A DNA stretch of 39,014 nt from Pseudomonadota bacterium (GCA_025352885.1 JANXRZ010000220.1:1-39014), one strand, 5' to 3'; positions 6,896 through 15,130 are shown, counted from the first letter of the stretch. Program-made: numbers and translations. Notes: generated from the sequence alone by a model not told the origin.

Positions 6896-7224
6896 ATACC
6901 ATGACGTACAAGGGCTACAGCGCACGCGTGGAGTACGACGAGCGCGACAATATTTTCGTCGGCCGCGTGCTCGGCATTCGCACGCTGATCAGCTTTCACG
7001 GAAAGACCGTGGATCAGTTGCGCAAGGAGTTCAGGGCGGCAGTGGAGGACTACGTTGCCGACTGCAAAGACGAGGGCGTGCCGCCGGAAAAGCCCGCTTC
7101 TGGAAAGATCCTGCTCCGCCTGCCTCCCGAGTTGCACGGGGCGGCGCTGGTTGCGGCGCAGGCATCGGGCAAGAGCCTGAACCAATGGGCCGTCGAGATT
7201 CTCAAGGACGCGACCCACTCGTAA
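6892..7224 (+). CDS. hicB: HicB-type antitoxin
   Basis: 110 residues from GTG 6892, or 107 from ATG 6901. The N-terminal partial RNase-H-like domain reads TYKGYSARVEYDERDNIFVGRVLGIR, followed by FRAAVEDYVADCKDEG. The C-terminal third (KILLRLPPELHGAALVAAQASGKSLNQWAVEIL) is a ribbon-helix-helix-type DNA-binding segment. It should neutralise HicA and repress the operon. I prefer GTG 6892 because it forms the four-base GTGA overlap with hicA. Confidence 0.87.
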   Translation: MNTMTYKGYSARVEYDERDNIFVGRVLGIRTLISFHGKTVDQLRKEFRAAVEDYVADCKDEGVPPEKPASGKILLRLPPELHGAALVAAQASGKSLNQWAVEILKDATHS

Positions 7225-7245
7225 GGTCCACGCGACGTTACCCGC

Positions 7246-8607
7246 CTAGCCCCCGCCCGCCATCTCCCGCACCAGCCGGTACAAAAACTCCTGCCCGTCA
7301 TAAAGCGACTTCACCGGGATCCGCTCATTCAACCCATGCGCCCGGTAGTCCGCAGGATCGATGAACAGCCCCGACACGCCGTAACAGGGGATCCCAGCAT
7401 TCCGTAAGAACAGCGAATCCGTAGCTCCGGTGCTCATCGCCGGGACGACCGGCACGCCGGGCCAGAACTCGGCGGTGAGTTTCTCGATGGGCCCGAACAC
7501 ATCGGCGCGAAGCGGGGAGGGCGGGCTCGCGATGGGCTGGCGAAGGCGGGTGACGGTGATCGCGGGATTGCCCAGGGCATTGACGATGGACTGCTGGACT
7601 TCATCGGGCGAAGAGCCGGACAGCATGCGGCAATTGACCATCGCAGTCGCGCTCTGGGACAACGCATTGAGCGCGTGCCCGCCCTCCAGGCGAGTGGCGA
7701 CGCACGTGGTGCGCATGAGGGAGTTGTGGAGCGCCGAAGAAGCAGAGAGCCGCGCCGCGGCCTGCGGATCAGGCGTGGCCTGCGCCAGAGCGCGCATGTC
7801 GGCCGCGACCTGCCCGGACTGGAGCTCGGCGCTGCGCGTGAAGTAGCCGTGCGTGATCTCGCTCAGCCGCACCGGGAACTGGAACTTCCAGAACTTCACC
7901 AGCGCCTCAGCCAGCTCGTAGATCGCGTTGTCCGCGCGCGGCACCGAGCTGTGGCCGCCGGGGTTCTTTGCCTCGAGCCGAAAACTCACCGACACCTTCT
8001 CCGCGGCCTGCACGCGGTTGAGCAGGGGCTTGCCGTCCTTCAGCTCGCCGCCACCCCCTTCGTTCAGCGCGAACTCGGCGTCGATGAGCGCCCTGTGGTT
8101 GGTCACCAGCCAGTTCGCGCCGTTCCACTTGGAGCCTGCGCCAAGCTCCTCATCCGAGGTCAGCGCGAGGATGATGTCGCGCTCCGGCTTGTAGCCCGCC
8201 TGCTTATACCGGATGAGGTTGGCCACGAAGATCGCCGCCATGGCCTTGTCGTCGATCGAGCCGCGCGCATAGAAGTAGCCGCCTTCCTCGACCAGCTTGA
8301 ACGGGTCGCGCTCCCAGTCCGAGCGCTTGGCTTCGACCACGTCCAGGTGCGCGATCAGGAGCATCGGCTTCCTCAATTCGGTGCCTTTGAGCCGCACGAC
8401 GAGGTTGCCTTTCTTCGGCCCGTCGGCCGGCACGAGGAGCTGCAGCTCGCTCTCCGAAAATCCCCCGGCCTTGAGCCGCGCCGCCATGGCCCGGGCGGCC
8501 TCGGTGTTATCGCCGACCGAGTCGGTGGTGTTGATCTCCACCAGCTCCTGGTAGATCGCGCGGAACAGCGCGCGGTCGGGCGCAGGCACAGCTAAGCGCC
8601 CCTGCAA
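7246..8607 (-). CDS. M20 family metallopeptidase, apparently lacking its signal peptide
   Basis: 453 residues with a TTG start. The N-terminal ALFRAIYQELVEINTT, the metal ligands in LLIAHLDVVEA (His-X-Asp), GSIDDKAMAA (bridging Asp), TSDEELGAGS (catalytic and metal Glu) and the C-terminal His region show a di-zinc M20/M25/M40 peptidase. Close relatives normally carry a secretory leader before this point. Here the frame begins only 14 residues before ALFRAIY and is closed by an in-frame TGA at 8632-8634, with no hydrophobic leader and no Shine-Dalgarno sequence. Dispersed repeat copy A lies just upstream (8668-8732). The gene may have lost its 5' end, or the protein has become cytoplasmic. Confidence 0.8.
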   Translation of the reverse strand: MQGRLAVPAPDRALFRAIYQELVEINTTDSVGDNTEAARAMAARLKAGGFSESELQLLVPADGPKKGNLVVRLKGTELRKPMLLIAHLDVVEAKRSDWERDPFKLVEEGGYFYARGSIDDKAMAAIFVANLIRYKQAGYKPERDIILALTSDEELGAGSKWNGANWLVTNHRALIDAEFALNEGGGGELKDGKPLLNRVQAAEKVSVSFRLEAKNPGGHSSVPRADNAIYELAEALVKFWKFQFPVRLSEITHGYFTRSAELQSGQVAADMRALAQATPDPQAAARLSASSALHNSLMRTTCVATRLEGGHALNALSQSATAMVNCRMLSGSSPDEVQQSIVNALGNPAITVTRLRQPIASPPSPLRADVFGPIEKLTAEFWPGVPVVPAMSTGATDSLFLRNAGIPCYGVSGLFIDPADYRAHGLNERIPVKSLYDGQEFLYRLVREMAGGG

Positions 8608-8667
8608 CCGCGAATGCGACGTGTCTGGTGATCATCTGCCCGGCTCCCCTTAAACGGCAATCGGCCC

Positions 8668-8732
8668 AATTACGTTTTTGAGACCCGCTCCCCGATTGGC
8701 TCTCCGGCCAATTTGTGTACCGGTGCCGGTAC
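8668..8732 (+). repeat. Dispersed 65-bp repeat, copy A
   Basis: Starts with AATT and ends with the perfect inverted repeat GTACCGG-TG-CCGGTAC. It aligns without gaps to copies at 21297-21361 (44 of 65 identical) and 25333-25397 (47 of 65 identical). All three lie in the same orientation between genes. Shared blocks include GGCTC in the middle and CCAATT just before the palindrome. This copy sits between the M20 gene and the thermonuclease operon. Confidence 0.65.
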
Positions 8733-8762
8733 GTTTACTTGCTCGACGACCTTCCCGTGCAC

Positions 8763-8791
8763 CGGCCAGGCTGGCCGATGGTGGCCCATCG
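8763..8791. other. Two adjoining short hairpins after the thermonuclease gene
   Basis: CGGCCA-GGC-TGGCCG (8763-8777) is followed by CGATGG-TGGC-CCATCG (8776-8791). They lie 40-70 bases beyond the stop of the thermonuclease gene on its strand and could end its transcript, although no T-tract follows. Confidence 0.3.
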
Positions 8792-8830
8792 CAGGGCGAC
8801 CGGTCAACCAGCCACGGGGTCCAGAGGACC

Positions 8831-9382
8831 TCAGCCGGCCGTCGCAGACAAGCCAGGGTCGAAGTACGTGCGCAGGTACTTGGTGCCTGCGCTGCGCTCG
8901 GCGCGAAACTCCCACGGCGCTTGAGGCGCTTCCTGCGCCCATAGGCCCCGGCGTGCACCGATAGCTGCTGCAGCAAGCGGATAGAGCGGCGATGTCGGCT
9001 CCACGTACAGAGGCCATACCCACGCCATCCCGTTTAGGACCTGATGTGAGCCGGCATCGGTTTGACGGCACACCACGCGGCCTACGGGTCGTTCGTTCCT
9101 GGCGTCGTACCCGGTCTGACGAAACACGGCTTGCCGGCCAACTTCGCATAGCGCACGCAGCGTGTCGCCTGACTCCCGGTAGAACGGCTGGCCCTGCTCT
9201 GGTGCGTCTATCTCGGCAATGCGGATCTTCACCGGCTGCTTACCGATGAGAAGAGTAAGCGTGTCGCCGTCGTGTACTTTCAAGATGAGCGCAACGGTCT
9301 CACCAGCTTGCGCAAACTGCATAGATGACCAGACCAGTAAAGCAGCGCACGACACGGCAAATACCAACGTTGTCACCGTCAC
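8831..9382 (-). CDS. Secreted thermonuclease (SNase-like) family protein
   Basis: 183 residues with a GTG start. A signal peptide or membrane anchor (VTTLVFAVSCAALLVWSSMQFAQA) precedes the OB-fold nuclease domain. Motifs are VHDGDTLTL (metal-binding Asp), VKIRIAEIDAPEQGQPF (catalytic Arg and Glu) and DARNERPVGRVVC (second Arg). The C-terminal ARRGLWAQEAPQAPWEFRA is the usual end of the family. These enzymes cleave single- or double-stranded nucleic acid with Ca2+. The GTG overlaps the TGA of the preceding gene (GTGA), so it is the last gene of a three-gene operon. Confidence 0.88.
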   Translation of the reverse strand: MTVTTLVFAVSCAALLVWSSMQFAQAGETVALILKVHDGDTLTLLIGKQPVKIRIAEIDAPEQGQPFYRESGDTLRALCEVGRQAVFRQTGYDARNERPVGRVVCRQTDAGSHQVLNGMAWVWPLYVEPTSPLYPLAAAAIGARRGLWAQEAPQAPWEFRAERSAGTKYLRTYFDPGLSATAG

Positions 9383-9594
9383 AAATGGCGGGAACGAAGT
9401 AGCGCCTGTTGGTCGATTCGCTCAATCCATTCCGCACCGGTTTCAGTGACGATGAGCTTTCGAGATATCTCGTCAACAGCGACCAGGCCGAACGCCATGA
9501 GGCGCGAGAGCGCAAAGGTCTCAATGCGGATACAGGCTGTACCAGCCAGCCCTTTCAACAGCTGTAAGTCCTCATCGCTGAGACCTTTGGTCAT
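9379..9594 (-). CDS. Small winged-helix-like protein
   Basis: 71 residues. The pattern ALSRLMAFGLVAVDEISRKLIVTETGAEWIERI (a helix, a GLV turn, two beta strands and TxxG) is that of a minimal winged-helix domain. I do not recognise a named family. The gene overlaps the upstream DUF3606 gene by 23 bases and the downstream thermonuclease gene by four bases, so all three are one operon. It may bind nucleic acid and regulate the operon, but that is inference from shape only. Confidence 0.65.
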   Translation of the reverse strand: MTKGLSDEDLQLLKGLAGTACIRIETFALSRLMAFGLVAVDEISRKLIVTETGAEWIERIDQQALLRSRHL

Positions 9595-9778
9595 AATTGA
9601 CTTCGTACCTCCTGTCGTGCTTCAGGAAATTGCGAACTTCATGCAACCTGTCTCCGACGAGTGCCAATGCCTCCTTGAGCTCCGCCTCCTCGACGCCCAG
9701 TTGGTGCGCCCAGTAGAGGACCTCGAACGGCCGGTCAACGTTGATATGGGCGAAGTCGTGGGCATCCGGTTCGGTCAT
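9572..9778 (-). CDS. DUF3606 family protein
   Basis: 68 residues starting at the ATG at 9778. The core INVDRPFEVLYWAHQLGVEEAELKEALALVGDRLHEVRNFL matches DUF3606 (a conserved YW, then G+-x-ELxxAVxxVG). Function of the family is unknown; it is a short, probably helical domain common in proteobacteria. It is the first gene of the operon with the winged-helix-like protein and the thermonuclease. A second DUF3606 gene lies at 24820. Confidence 0.75.
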   Translation of the reverse strand: MTEPDAHDFAHINVDRPFEVLYWAHQLGVEEAELKEALALVGDRLHEVRNFLKHDRRYEVNYDQRSQR

Positions 9779-10078
9779 GGCATTGTCCAATCGTGACTCG
9801 TCGACCCAGCCTGAATTACATCCCAAGGACGCTCAGTGCGTTCCTACTCATTGATCCCGAATAAGCCATGATCCAGCAGAGCTTCGGACGGTTAATCCTT
9901 GGGTCCGGCGAAAGATGCCTTTTGACCCAGATCGGCCCTTCGGGGATAGACTCTGTCGCACCGTGGCCGAGAAGGGCCAAATGCGAAATCCGATGCCGCC
10001 ACCTCCTGATTGCCGTCCCCAAGACGCTCAAGACCACGAGTCCGGGTTATTGCCTTATTGCGCTGACGCGGCCATCGA
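9779..10078. other. Intergenic region between DUF3606 operon and PF04392 gene
   Basis: 300 bases without a convincing gene. The only clear structure is the inverted repeat GGCCCTTC (9934-9941) and GAAGGGCC (9971-9978) with a 29-base loop. Divergent promoters for both neighbours should be here, but I see no strong -10/-35 pair. Confidence 0.4.
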
Positions 10079-11038
10079 GTGAAGCGGCGCGAGTTCATTG
10101 CACTGTTGGGTGGCGCAACTGCGATGTGGCCGATCGCCACGCCCGCGCAGCGATCCAAAGTGCCTCGAATAGGAGTTCTTGTTGTCGCAAATCCGGAACC
10201 ATTCTTGAGCCTGTTCCACAAAGGCCTACGCGAACATGGCTATGTCGATGGCCAGAACATCCAGATCGAATTTCGATCGGCGGACGGAAAGTCAAATCTC
10301 CTTCCCGACTTAGCGGCGGAGCTGGTCCGACTCAACGTCGACATGATCGTCGCGGTCCAAACGCCCTGCGTGCAGGCGGCTAAGCGCGCGACGAAAGAGA
10401 TTCCGATTGTCATGGCTCCAGCAGCGGATCCGCTCGGAACGGGTCTTGTCGACAGCCTGGCTCGGCCCGGCGGCAACGTTACCGGATCGTCCTTCATGAC
10501 GGCAGAGATCCAGGGGAAAAATCTCCAATTCATTCGCGATACCCTGCCGTCGACTCGACGCGTGACCTTTCTGGGTGATGTAACGGACGCGATGGCGAAG
10601 CCTTTCCTCTATCAGATTCAGCTTTCTGCCCGAAACCTGAGCCTTGAGGTCCTGCCTATCATGGTCCGCAGAGACGCGGAGTTCGACGCTGCCTTCGCGG
10701 AAATGAAAAGAGAGAAGGTAGACGCCGTTATCGTCCAGCCGAGTTTGCCGCGCAACCGCATCGCCGATCTCGCGTTGAAATATCAGATGCCGTCAATTTC
10801 GCCCAACAGGGGCTTTCCCGAAGCGGGGGGCCTGATGTCATACGCCGGGAGTCTTCAAGAGGTTTATCGAAGGACCGCGGACTATGTGGACAAGATTCTC
10901 CGTGGCGCCAAGCCTGCGAACCTGCCAGTTGAGCAGCCGACGAAGTTTGAACTCGTACTAAACATGCGTACCGCCAAGGCTCTCGGCCTTCAGGTGCCGC
11001 AGTCAGTATTGTTACGCGCCGACCAATTGATCGAGTGA
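10079..11038 (+). CDS. ABC transporter substrate-binding protein, PF04392 type
   Basis: 319 residues from a GTG. The leader VKRREFIALLGGATAMWPIATPAQ has the twin-arginine form common in this family. The mature protein follows the family order: PRIGVLVVANPEP, GLREHGYVDGQNI, DLAAELVRLNVDMIVA, IPIVMAPAADPLGTGLVDSLARPGGNVTG, and the C-terminal KFELVLNMRTAKALGLQVPQSVLLRADQLIE. Related proteins bind tryptophan or other aromatic and organic solutes. No permease or ATPase gene is adjacent, which is usual for these orphan receptors. No Shine-Dalgarno sequence precedes the GTG, but it gives the standard family start. Confidence 0.88.
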   Translation: MKRREFIALLGGATAMWPIATPAQRSKVPRIGVLVVANPEPFLSLFHKGLREHGYVDGQNIQIEFRSADGKSNLLPDLAAELVRLNVDMIVAVQTPCVQAAKRATKEIPIVMAPAADPLGTGLVDSLARPGGNVTGSSFMTAEIQGKNLQFIRDTLPSTRRVTFLGDVTDAMAKPFLYQIQLSARNLSLEVLPIMVRRDAEFDAAFAEMKREKVDAVIVQPSLPRNRIADLALKYQMPSISPNRGFPEAGGLMSYAGSLQEVYRRTADYVDKILRGAKPANLPVEQPTKFELVLNMRTAKALGLQVPQSVLLRADQLIE

Positions 11039-11281
11039 CTTCGACCAGGCAAAGTCCCGTCGCAAGGTCGAGGAGCCAAACCTATGCGTCGCAGAACGAA
11101 CTGAAACGCCTATGCGGGACTTACCCGAGGTTCTAGGCGCCAACATAGGGAGGAGGCGTACTGGGCAACCATCTCAGTCCGGATAATGAGCCCCAGTGCG
11201 TTGCGGGATGCACCCCTAAGGTAGGATGCACGCTGCAAAAACGGAACTTCCGCACGATGAGGGCAGCGCAAGGGGAGCGCA

Positions 11282-12385
11282 GTGGAATTCAAAGAACATA
11301 GAAGAAAACACAAGCGGTACTCGGTCCGCTGGAAAGCGGCCGTGGTGTTCGACCGCTCGAGCCAAAGACCGATCCTGCACACGGAAACGTTCGACCTCTC
11401 GATGGGCGGCGGGGCGATCCGGACGGAGTACGGCGACCTCACCGGGTCGATGGTCACGCTGCTGATCGCTCAGCCGCCGCGCCTGCCGGGTGAGCAGCCT
11501 CGGATGCTCAAGATCCAGGCCAAGGTCGTTTCGAGCGCGCAGGCGCCTGGCAAGTCCGGCTACCGGCACGGCGTGAGCTTCGTGCGCGCGCCCGGCGACA
11601 GCCTCGAGGGATTGGAGGAACTGCTCGCGGTGGTGCATGAGAAGGGCGCCGCAGAGCCGGCCCCGACTGGACCGGCGCAAGCCGTCCCTGAGGCGGCACC
11701 CGCGGCGCCCGCGCCGGTGGATCGGCTCGCCGCGCTCAAGCAGGCGGCGCAGGCAAAGCGCGACGAGGAAGCCTCGAAGCCAAAGTCCGAAACGAAAGAG
11801 GCGCGCGAAGACCGCGTGAGTAAAGCGCTGGAGCGCATCTACTGGTACCTGAAGGATCTGGTCGAGCAGCTCGACGTGCTTCAGCCCGATTATCCGAACA
11901 AGGGCTATGCGATCCATGGCGTGCCGGAGTTCACCGACTTCGCCTGGGACCTGGGCAAGCTCGATCTCACTACAAAGGAAACTTCGCCGATCACGAAGCT
12001 TTTCACCCAGGTTGTCCTGGATTTCCGCCTCTCCAAGCAAAAGCCCATGCTCAAGATCGACCGCGATCTTGCGGGGGTCGAAAAGCTGAAGCAGAGCCTG
12101 AAAGACTACGGACTGGCCTTTCATATGAGCGATACGCGCAACGCGCATGGCGCGATCGTCAAGGCGACCTTCAGTTTTCCGTGCGAGGTGATGGCGAAAG
12201 TCGAGTTCATCGGCAAATTCGACGCAGGCAAGCTGCTGATGAAGACGCGCAATATCGAGCGCTTCGGCATGATGGAGTTCACCATCGCACCCGAGGCCGT
12301 TACACCGGAGTCGCTCGGCGAACTGACGGGCTTCATCCTCGGGGAGACGAGCAAGGTAGGGCCCCTGCTCCTGAAGGGCGCCTAG
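11282..12385 (+). CDS. PilZ-domain protein with unrecognised C-terminal domain
   Basis: 367 residues. The GTG start has a strong AAGGGGAG site 5 bases upstream. The N-terminal PilZ domain (about residues 8-120) has the c-di-GMP-binding RxxxR (Arg12 to Arg16, KRYSVRW) and DxSxxG (Asp38 to Gly43, DLSMGG), so nucleotide binding is expected. An Ala/Pro/Lys-rich linker (about 125-175) leads to a C-terminal domain of about 190 residues (KALERIYWYLKDLVEQLDVL ... GEVM-like strands ... GFILGETSKVGPLLLKGA) that I do not recognise. The linker suggests a c-di-GMP-controlled output. The gene stands alone, with convergent pdxA six bases past its end. Confidence 0.82.
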   Translation: MEFKEHRRKHKRYSVRWKAAVVFDRSSQRPILHTETFDLSMGGGAIRTEYGDLTGSMVTLLIAQPPRLPGEQPRMLKIQAKVVSSAQAPGKSGYRHGVSFVRAPGDSLEGLEELLAVVHEKGAAEPAPTGPAQAVPEAAPAAPAPVDRLAALKQAAQAKRDEEASKPKSETKEAREDRVSKALERIYWYLKDLVEQLDVLQPDYPNKGYAIHGVPEFTDFAWDLGKLDLTTKETSPITKLFTQVVLDFRLSKQKPMLKIDRDLAGVEKLKQSLKDYGLAFHMSDTRNAHGAIVKATFSFPCEVMAKVEFIGKFDAGKLLMKTRNIERFGMMEFTIAPEAVTPESLGELTGFILGETSKVGPLLLKGA

Positions 12386-12391
12386 CCCGCC

Positions 12392-13411
12392 CTAGCTCGC
12401 CCGGCTCCCCACCAGGTTCACGGCCGCCCGCAGGGCGTGCTCCAGCCCGCTGGGGTTCGCCTTGCCTTGGCCCACGATGTCGTAAGCCGTGCCCTGCGCC
12501 GGCGTAGTGAACACCGCCTTCAGCCCCGCGGTCACCGTCACCCCTTTGGAAAACCCGATGAGCTTGGTCGCGATCTGGCCCTGGTCGTGATACATCATCA
12601 CCACGCCGTCATACCGCCCGGCGAGCGCCTTTATGAACAGTGTGTCCGAAGGCACCGGCCCCTCGCACGCGATGCCCGCGGCGTTCAGGCGGTCCAACGT
12701 CGGCTTGATGATGGTGATCTCCTCGTCCCCGAAGAGGCCGCCTTCGCCTCCGTGTGGATTCAGCGCCGCCACGCCGATGCGCGGCGGAGTCTTGCCCATG
12801 CGCGTGAGCATGTCGTGCGCGAGGCGCACGGCGCCTTCGATGCGCTCGGGCTGCACGAGGTCAACGGCTTTGCGCAGCGACGTGTGCGAAGTGACGCGGA
12901 AGGTGCAGAACTCCGGGATCACGTTCATCTCGCAGAAGAAGCCGCGGTGCCCCGTGAGGTCGCCGAACATCTGGTGCTCGTCCAAATAGTCCCAGCCGCC
13001 CTTTTTGATGGCGCCCTTGTTGAGCGGTGCGAAGCAGATCGCGTCCAGCCCTGAGCCCGCCATCTCGATCATCTTCTTGAGCGTCTCGCCCACGAGCCGG
13101 CCGCACTCCGCGCTGGTGGCGCCGCGCTCGAGGCCCGCGGTGTCGAAGTTGCCGAGGTCGATGAGGGGAATCCCGGGCGCGGACCAGTCGATGTGGGCGA
13201 GGCTTTTCACCTTGCGGACTTCCAGCCGAACGCCCGCATCGGCCATGCCGAGGTCCAGCACGCGCGCGTCGCCCACGACGACGACCCGGGCGAGCTCCCG
13301 CGCGACGGGCGACGCGAGAAGTTTTGCGCTGACTTCCGGCCCGACGCCGGTCGGGTCGCCGAGCATGAGGCCGACGACCGGGCGCCGGTCGGTGGACGAG
13401 GGCTGGTTCAT
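12392..13411 (-). CDS. pdxA: PdxA-family 4-phosphate dehydrogenase
   Basis: 339 residues. Diagnostic segments are GLMLGDPTGVGPEV at the N terminus, FAPLNKGAIKKGG, the RVTSHTSLRKAVDL histidine region and VMMYHDQGQIATKLIGFSKGVTVTAGL with a metal-binding His. PdxA oxidises 4-phosphohydroxy-L-threonine with NAD+ in pyridoxal phosphate synthesis. The PdxA2 branch acts on four-carbon sugar-acid phosphates. The C-terminal part here (LKAVFTTPAQGTAYDIVGQG) departs from the usual PdxA form (xxIRTSVxHGTAxxxAG). The neighbour is a Bug binding protein, not ksgA or surA. I therefore favour a catabolic PdxA2-like role; the symbol denotes the family. Confidence 0.8.
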   Translation of the reverse strand: MNQPSSTDRRPVVGLMLGDPTGVGPEVSAKLLASPVARELARVVVVGDARVLDLGMADAGVRLEVRKVKSLAHIDWSAPGIPLIDLGNFDTAGLERGATSAECGRLVGETLKKMIEMAGSGLDAICFAPLNKGAIKKGGWDYLDEHQMFGDLTGHRGFFCEMNVIPEFCTFRVTSHTSLRKAVDLVQPERIEGAVRLAHDMLTRMGKTPPRIGVAALNPHGGEGGLFGDEEITIIKPTLDRLNAAGIACEGPVPSDTLFIKALAGRYDGVVMMYHDQGQIATKLIGFSKGVTVTAGLKAVFTTPAQGTAYDIVGQGKANPSGLEHALRAAVNLVGSRAS

Positions 13412-13442
13412 TGCGGGATCCTAAAAGGTAAGTGCCTCAAGC

Positions 13443-14408
13443 CTAGTCGGGCTGGCTACCGGTGTCCTTCACAACCTTGGCCCACTTGATGAGTTCGGTG
13501 CGTAGGAACGCGGCGAACTCTTCCGGCGTACTGGGCGCAGCCTCGAGCCCCTGCAGCGCGAGCTTCTCACGGATCGCCGGCTCCTTCAGCGTCTCGACGA
13601 AGGCGGCGTTGACCTTGTCTACGATTGCACGCGGCAGCCTGGCGGGGCCGACGAGGCCGTACCAGTTCGAGGACTCGTACCCCTTGATGCCCGCCTCGGA
13701 GACGGTGGGTACATCCGGAAGGAAGGCAGACCGGTTGCGCGTGGTGACCGCGAGCACGCGGATCTTGCCGGCCTTGATCTGCGGGATCGCGCCGGGCGCG
13801 GCTGCGAAGCTCAGGTTCACCTGGCCGCCGATGAGGTCGGTCATCGCCTGGCCGCCGCTCTTGTACGGCACATGGACGAGGTTGACGCCCGCCATCGACT
13901 CGAACAGCGCGCCCGAAAGGTGACCGGCCGTGCCGTTGCCCGACGAGGAGTAAGTGAGCTTGCCCGGCTGCTGCCTGGCGAGCGCGACCAGCTCCTCGAG
14001 CGTGCGCGCGGGCAGCGACGGATGAACGACGACCACGTTGGCGAGCGACACGCCCATCGAAATCGGGACCAGGTCGCGCAGCGGATCGTAGGAAAGATTC
14101 CTGTAGAGGCTGGGATTGATCGCGAGCGCGGCGATCGTGCCCATGAGCAGCGTGTAGCCGTCGGGCGCCGCTTTCGCGACGGCTTCGGTGGCGAGGTTGC
14201 CGCCGGCGCCGGGCCGGTTGTCGACGATCACCGGCTGCCCGAGGCGTTCGGCGAGGCGGGGCGCCACGATCCGCGTCGCGATGTCCGTGCCACCGCCGGG
14301 CGCGAAGCCCACGACGATGTGAATTGGCTTGGCCGGGAAGTCTTGTGCCGGGGCGCCGACTGAGCAGGCGGCCAGCAGCAGCGTTGCCGCTATGCGTTTC
14401 AATTTCAT
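13443..14408 (-). CDS. Bug/TctC-type tripartite tricarboxylate transporter binding protein
   Basis: 321 residues. A signal peptide (RIAATLLLAACSVGAPAQ) precedes DFPAKPIHIVVGFAPGGGTDIATRIVAPRLAERLGQPVIVDNRPGAGG, the family hallmark that wraps a carboxylate ligand, then KAAPDGYTLLMG, LVHVPYKSGGQAMTDLIGGQV and GLVGPARLPRAIVDKVN. These periplasmic receptors bind dicarboxylates, hydroxy acids or similar solutes. There are no TctA or TctB membrane genes here. It lies 31 bases upstream of the pdxA-like gene on the same strand, so an operon for a sugar-acid or hydroxy-acid substrate is plausible. Confidence 0.9.
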   Translation of the reverse strand: MKLKRIAATLLLAACSVGAPAQDFPAKPIHIVVGFAPGGGTDIATRIVAPRLAERLGQPVIVDNRPGAGGNLATEAVAKAAPDGYTLLMGTIAALAINPSLYRNLSYDPLRDLVPISMGVSLANVVVVHPSLPARTLEELVALARQQPGKLTYSSSGNGTAGHLSGALFESMAGVNLVHVPYKSGGQAMTDLIGGQVNLSFAAAPGAIPQIKAGKIRVLAVTTRNRSAFLPDVPTVSEAGIKGYESSNWYGLVGPARLPRAIVDKVNAAFVETLKEPAIREKLALQGLEAAPSTPEEFAAFLRTELIKWAKVVKDTGSQPD

Positions 14409-14459
14409 GATCTATGAACCGGGAGGGTTGGGCCGTCCAGCGAGGCAATCTGTCCTGAT

Positions 14460-14891
14460 CTAGAAGAATCGCTCGATGTCCAGGCCTGCGGCCTTTCCGG
14501 CATCCGCCATGGTCTTATCCGCAGTCGCCAGCCGGGTGCAATCGATGCCTTCGGCAATGGCAAGGTGCAGCGCATCCAGAGTTCGCAACGGGTACCGCCC
14601 GAGTCGGTCGATCAGGGCCAACGCCGCGATCAGGTGCCCGTCCGCCACCGGGTATACCTGCAACGATCCCGCACGGACATCCTTCTCGAACTCTGCGTAT
14701 ACCCGCGATTCAACGGCTTTGGTGATCTCGCCCGCGCGCCGGCGCCTGGCCAGAAGGCAGCGGAATTCAACTACGGTCAGGCGGCTGATGGCGGCAGCCG
14801 GTTGCTCCAGGATGAACGCCTCGAACGCCTCGGAGAACGGCTCGTTGAGATACCACTTCGCCAGGGCGCTGGTGTCGAGATAGGGCCCCAC
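14460..14891 (-). CDS. vapC: PIN-domain ribonuclease toxin (VapC family)
   Basis: 143 residues from GTG. The four acidic positions of the PIN active site are all present: Asp6 (YLDTSALAKWY), Glu42 (LTVVEFRCLL), Asp105 (LRTLDALHLA) and Asp124 (LATADKTM). The enzyme should cleave RNA with a divalent metal. The first base of its GTG is the last base of the antitoxin TAG, so the pair is tightly coupled. The partner is a Phd/YefM-type antitoxin rather than the ribbon-helix-helix type of the first vapBC locus. Confidence 0.88.
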   Translation of the reverse strand: MGPYLDTSALAKWYLNEPFSEAFEAFILEQPAAAISRLTVVEFRCLLARRRRAGEITKAVESRVYAEFEKDVRAGSLQVYPVADGHLIAALALIDRLGRYPLRTLDALHLAIAEGIDCTRLATADKTMADAGKAAGLDIERFF

Positions 14892-15118
14892 TAGCGCTCA
14901 TCCCGCTCGGAGCGGACGTGCGCTTCGCTGCCACGCTTCAGTCGCGGCATGCTCGCCCGCAATTCCGCATGCGAAGGCATCCGCTGCTTACTAGCCAACG
15001 GCAGCAGGCGTGCAATCGGCCGTCCGTGGCGCGTCACCACGACTTCCCCCTCGCGAGACAACAGCTCGTCAAGCTGGGCCAATTCCTTGCGTACTTCTCG
15101 GATACTCAGATGCTTCAT
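14891..15118 (-). CDS. Phd/YefM-type antitoxin
   Basis: 75 residues from the ATG at 15118, which has GGGACGG about 4 bases upstream. The N-terminal MKHLSIREVRKELAQLDELL and VVVTRHGRPIARLLPL are the classic Phd/YefM DNA-binding fold. The C-terminal tail, rich in Arg, Ser and Glu, should bind the PIN toxin. The upstream frame to 15172 is rejected because it runs through the operators and promoter. It overlaps the toxin start by one base. Confidence 0.87.
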   Translation of the reverse strand: MKHLSIREVRKELAQLDELLSREGEVVVTRHGRPIARLLPLASKQRMPSHAELRASMPRLKRGSEAHVRSERDER

Positions 15119-15130
15119 AGCCGTCCCGAA

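Noticed and set aside
11206-11231. Direct repeat GGATGCAC (11206-11213 and 11224-11231) as an operator
   Set aside because: Only two 8-base copies, with no promoter recognisable around them; could be chance.
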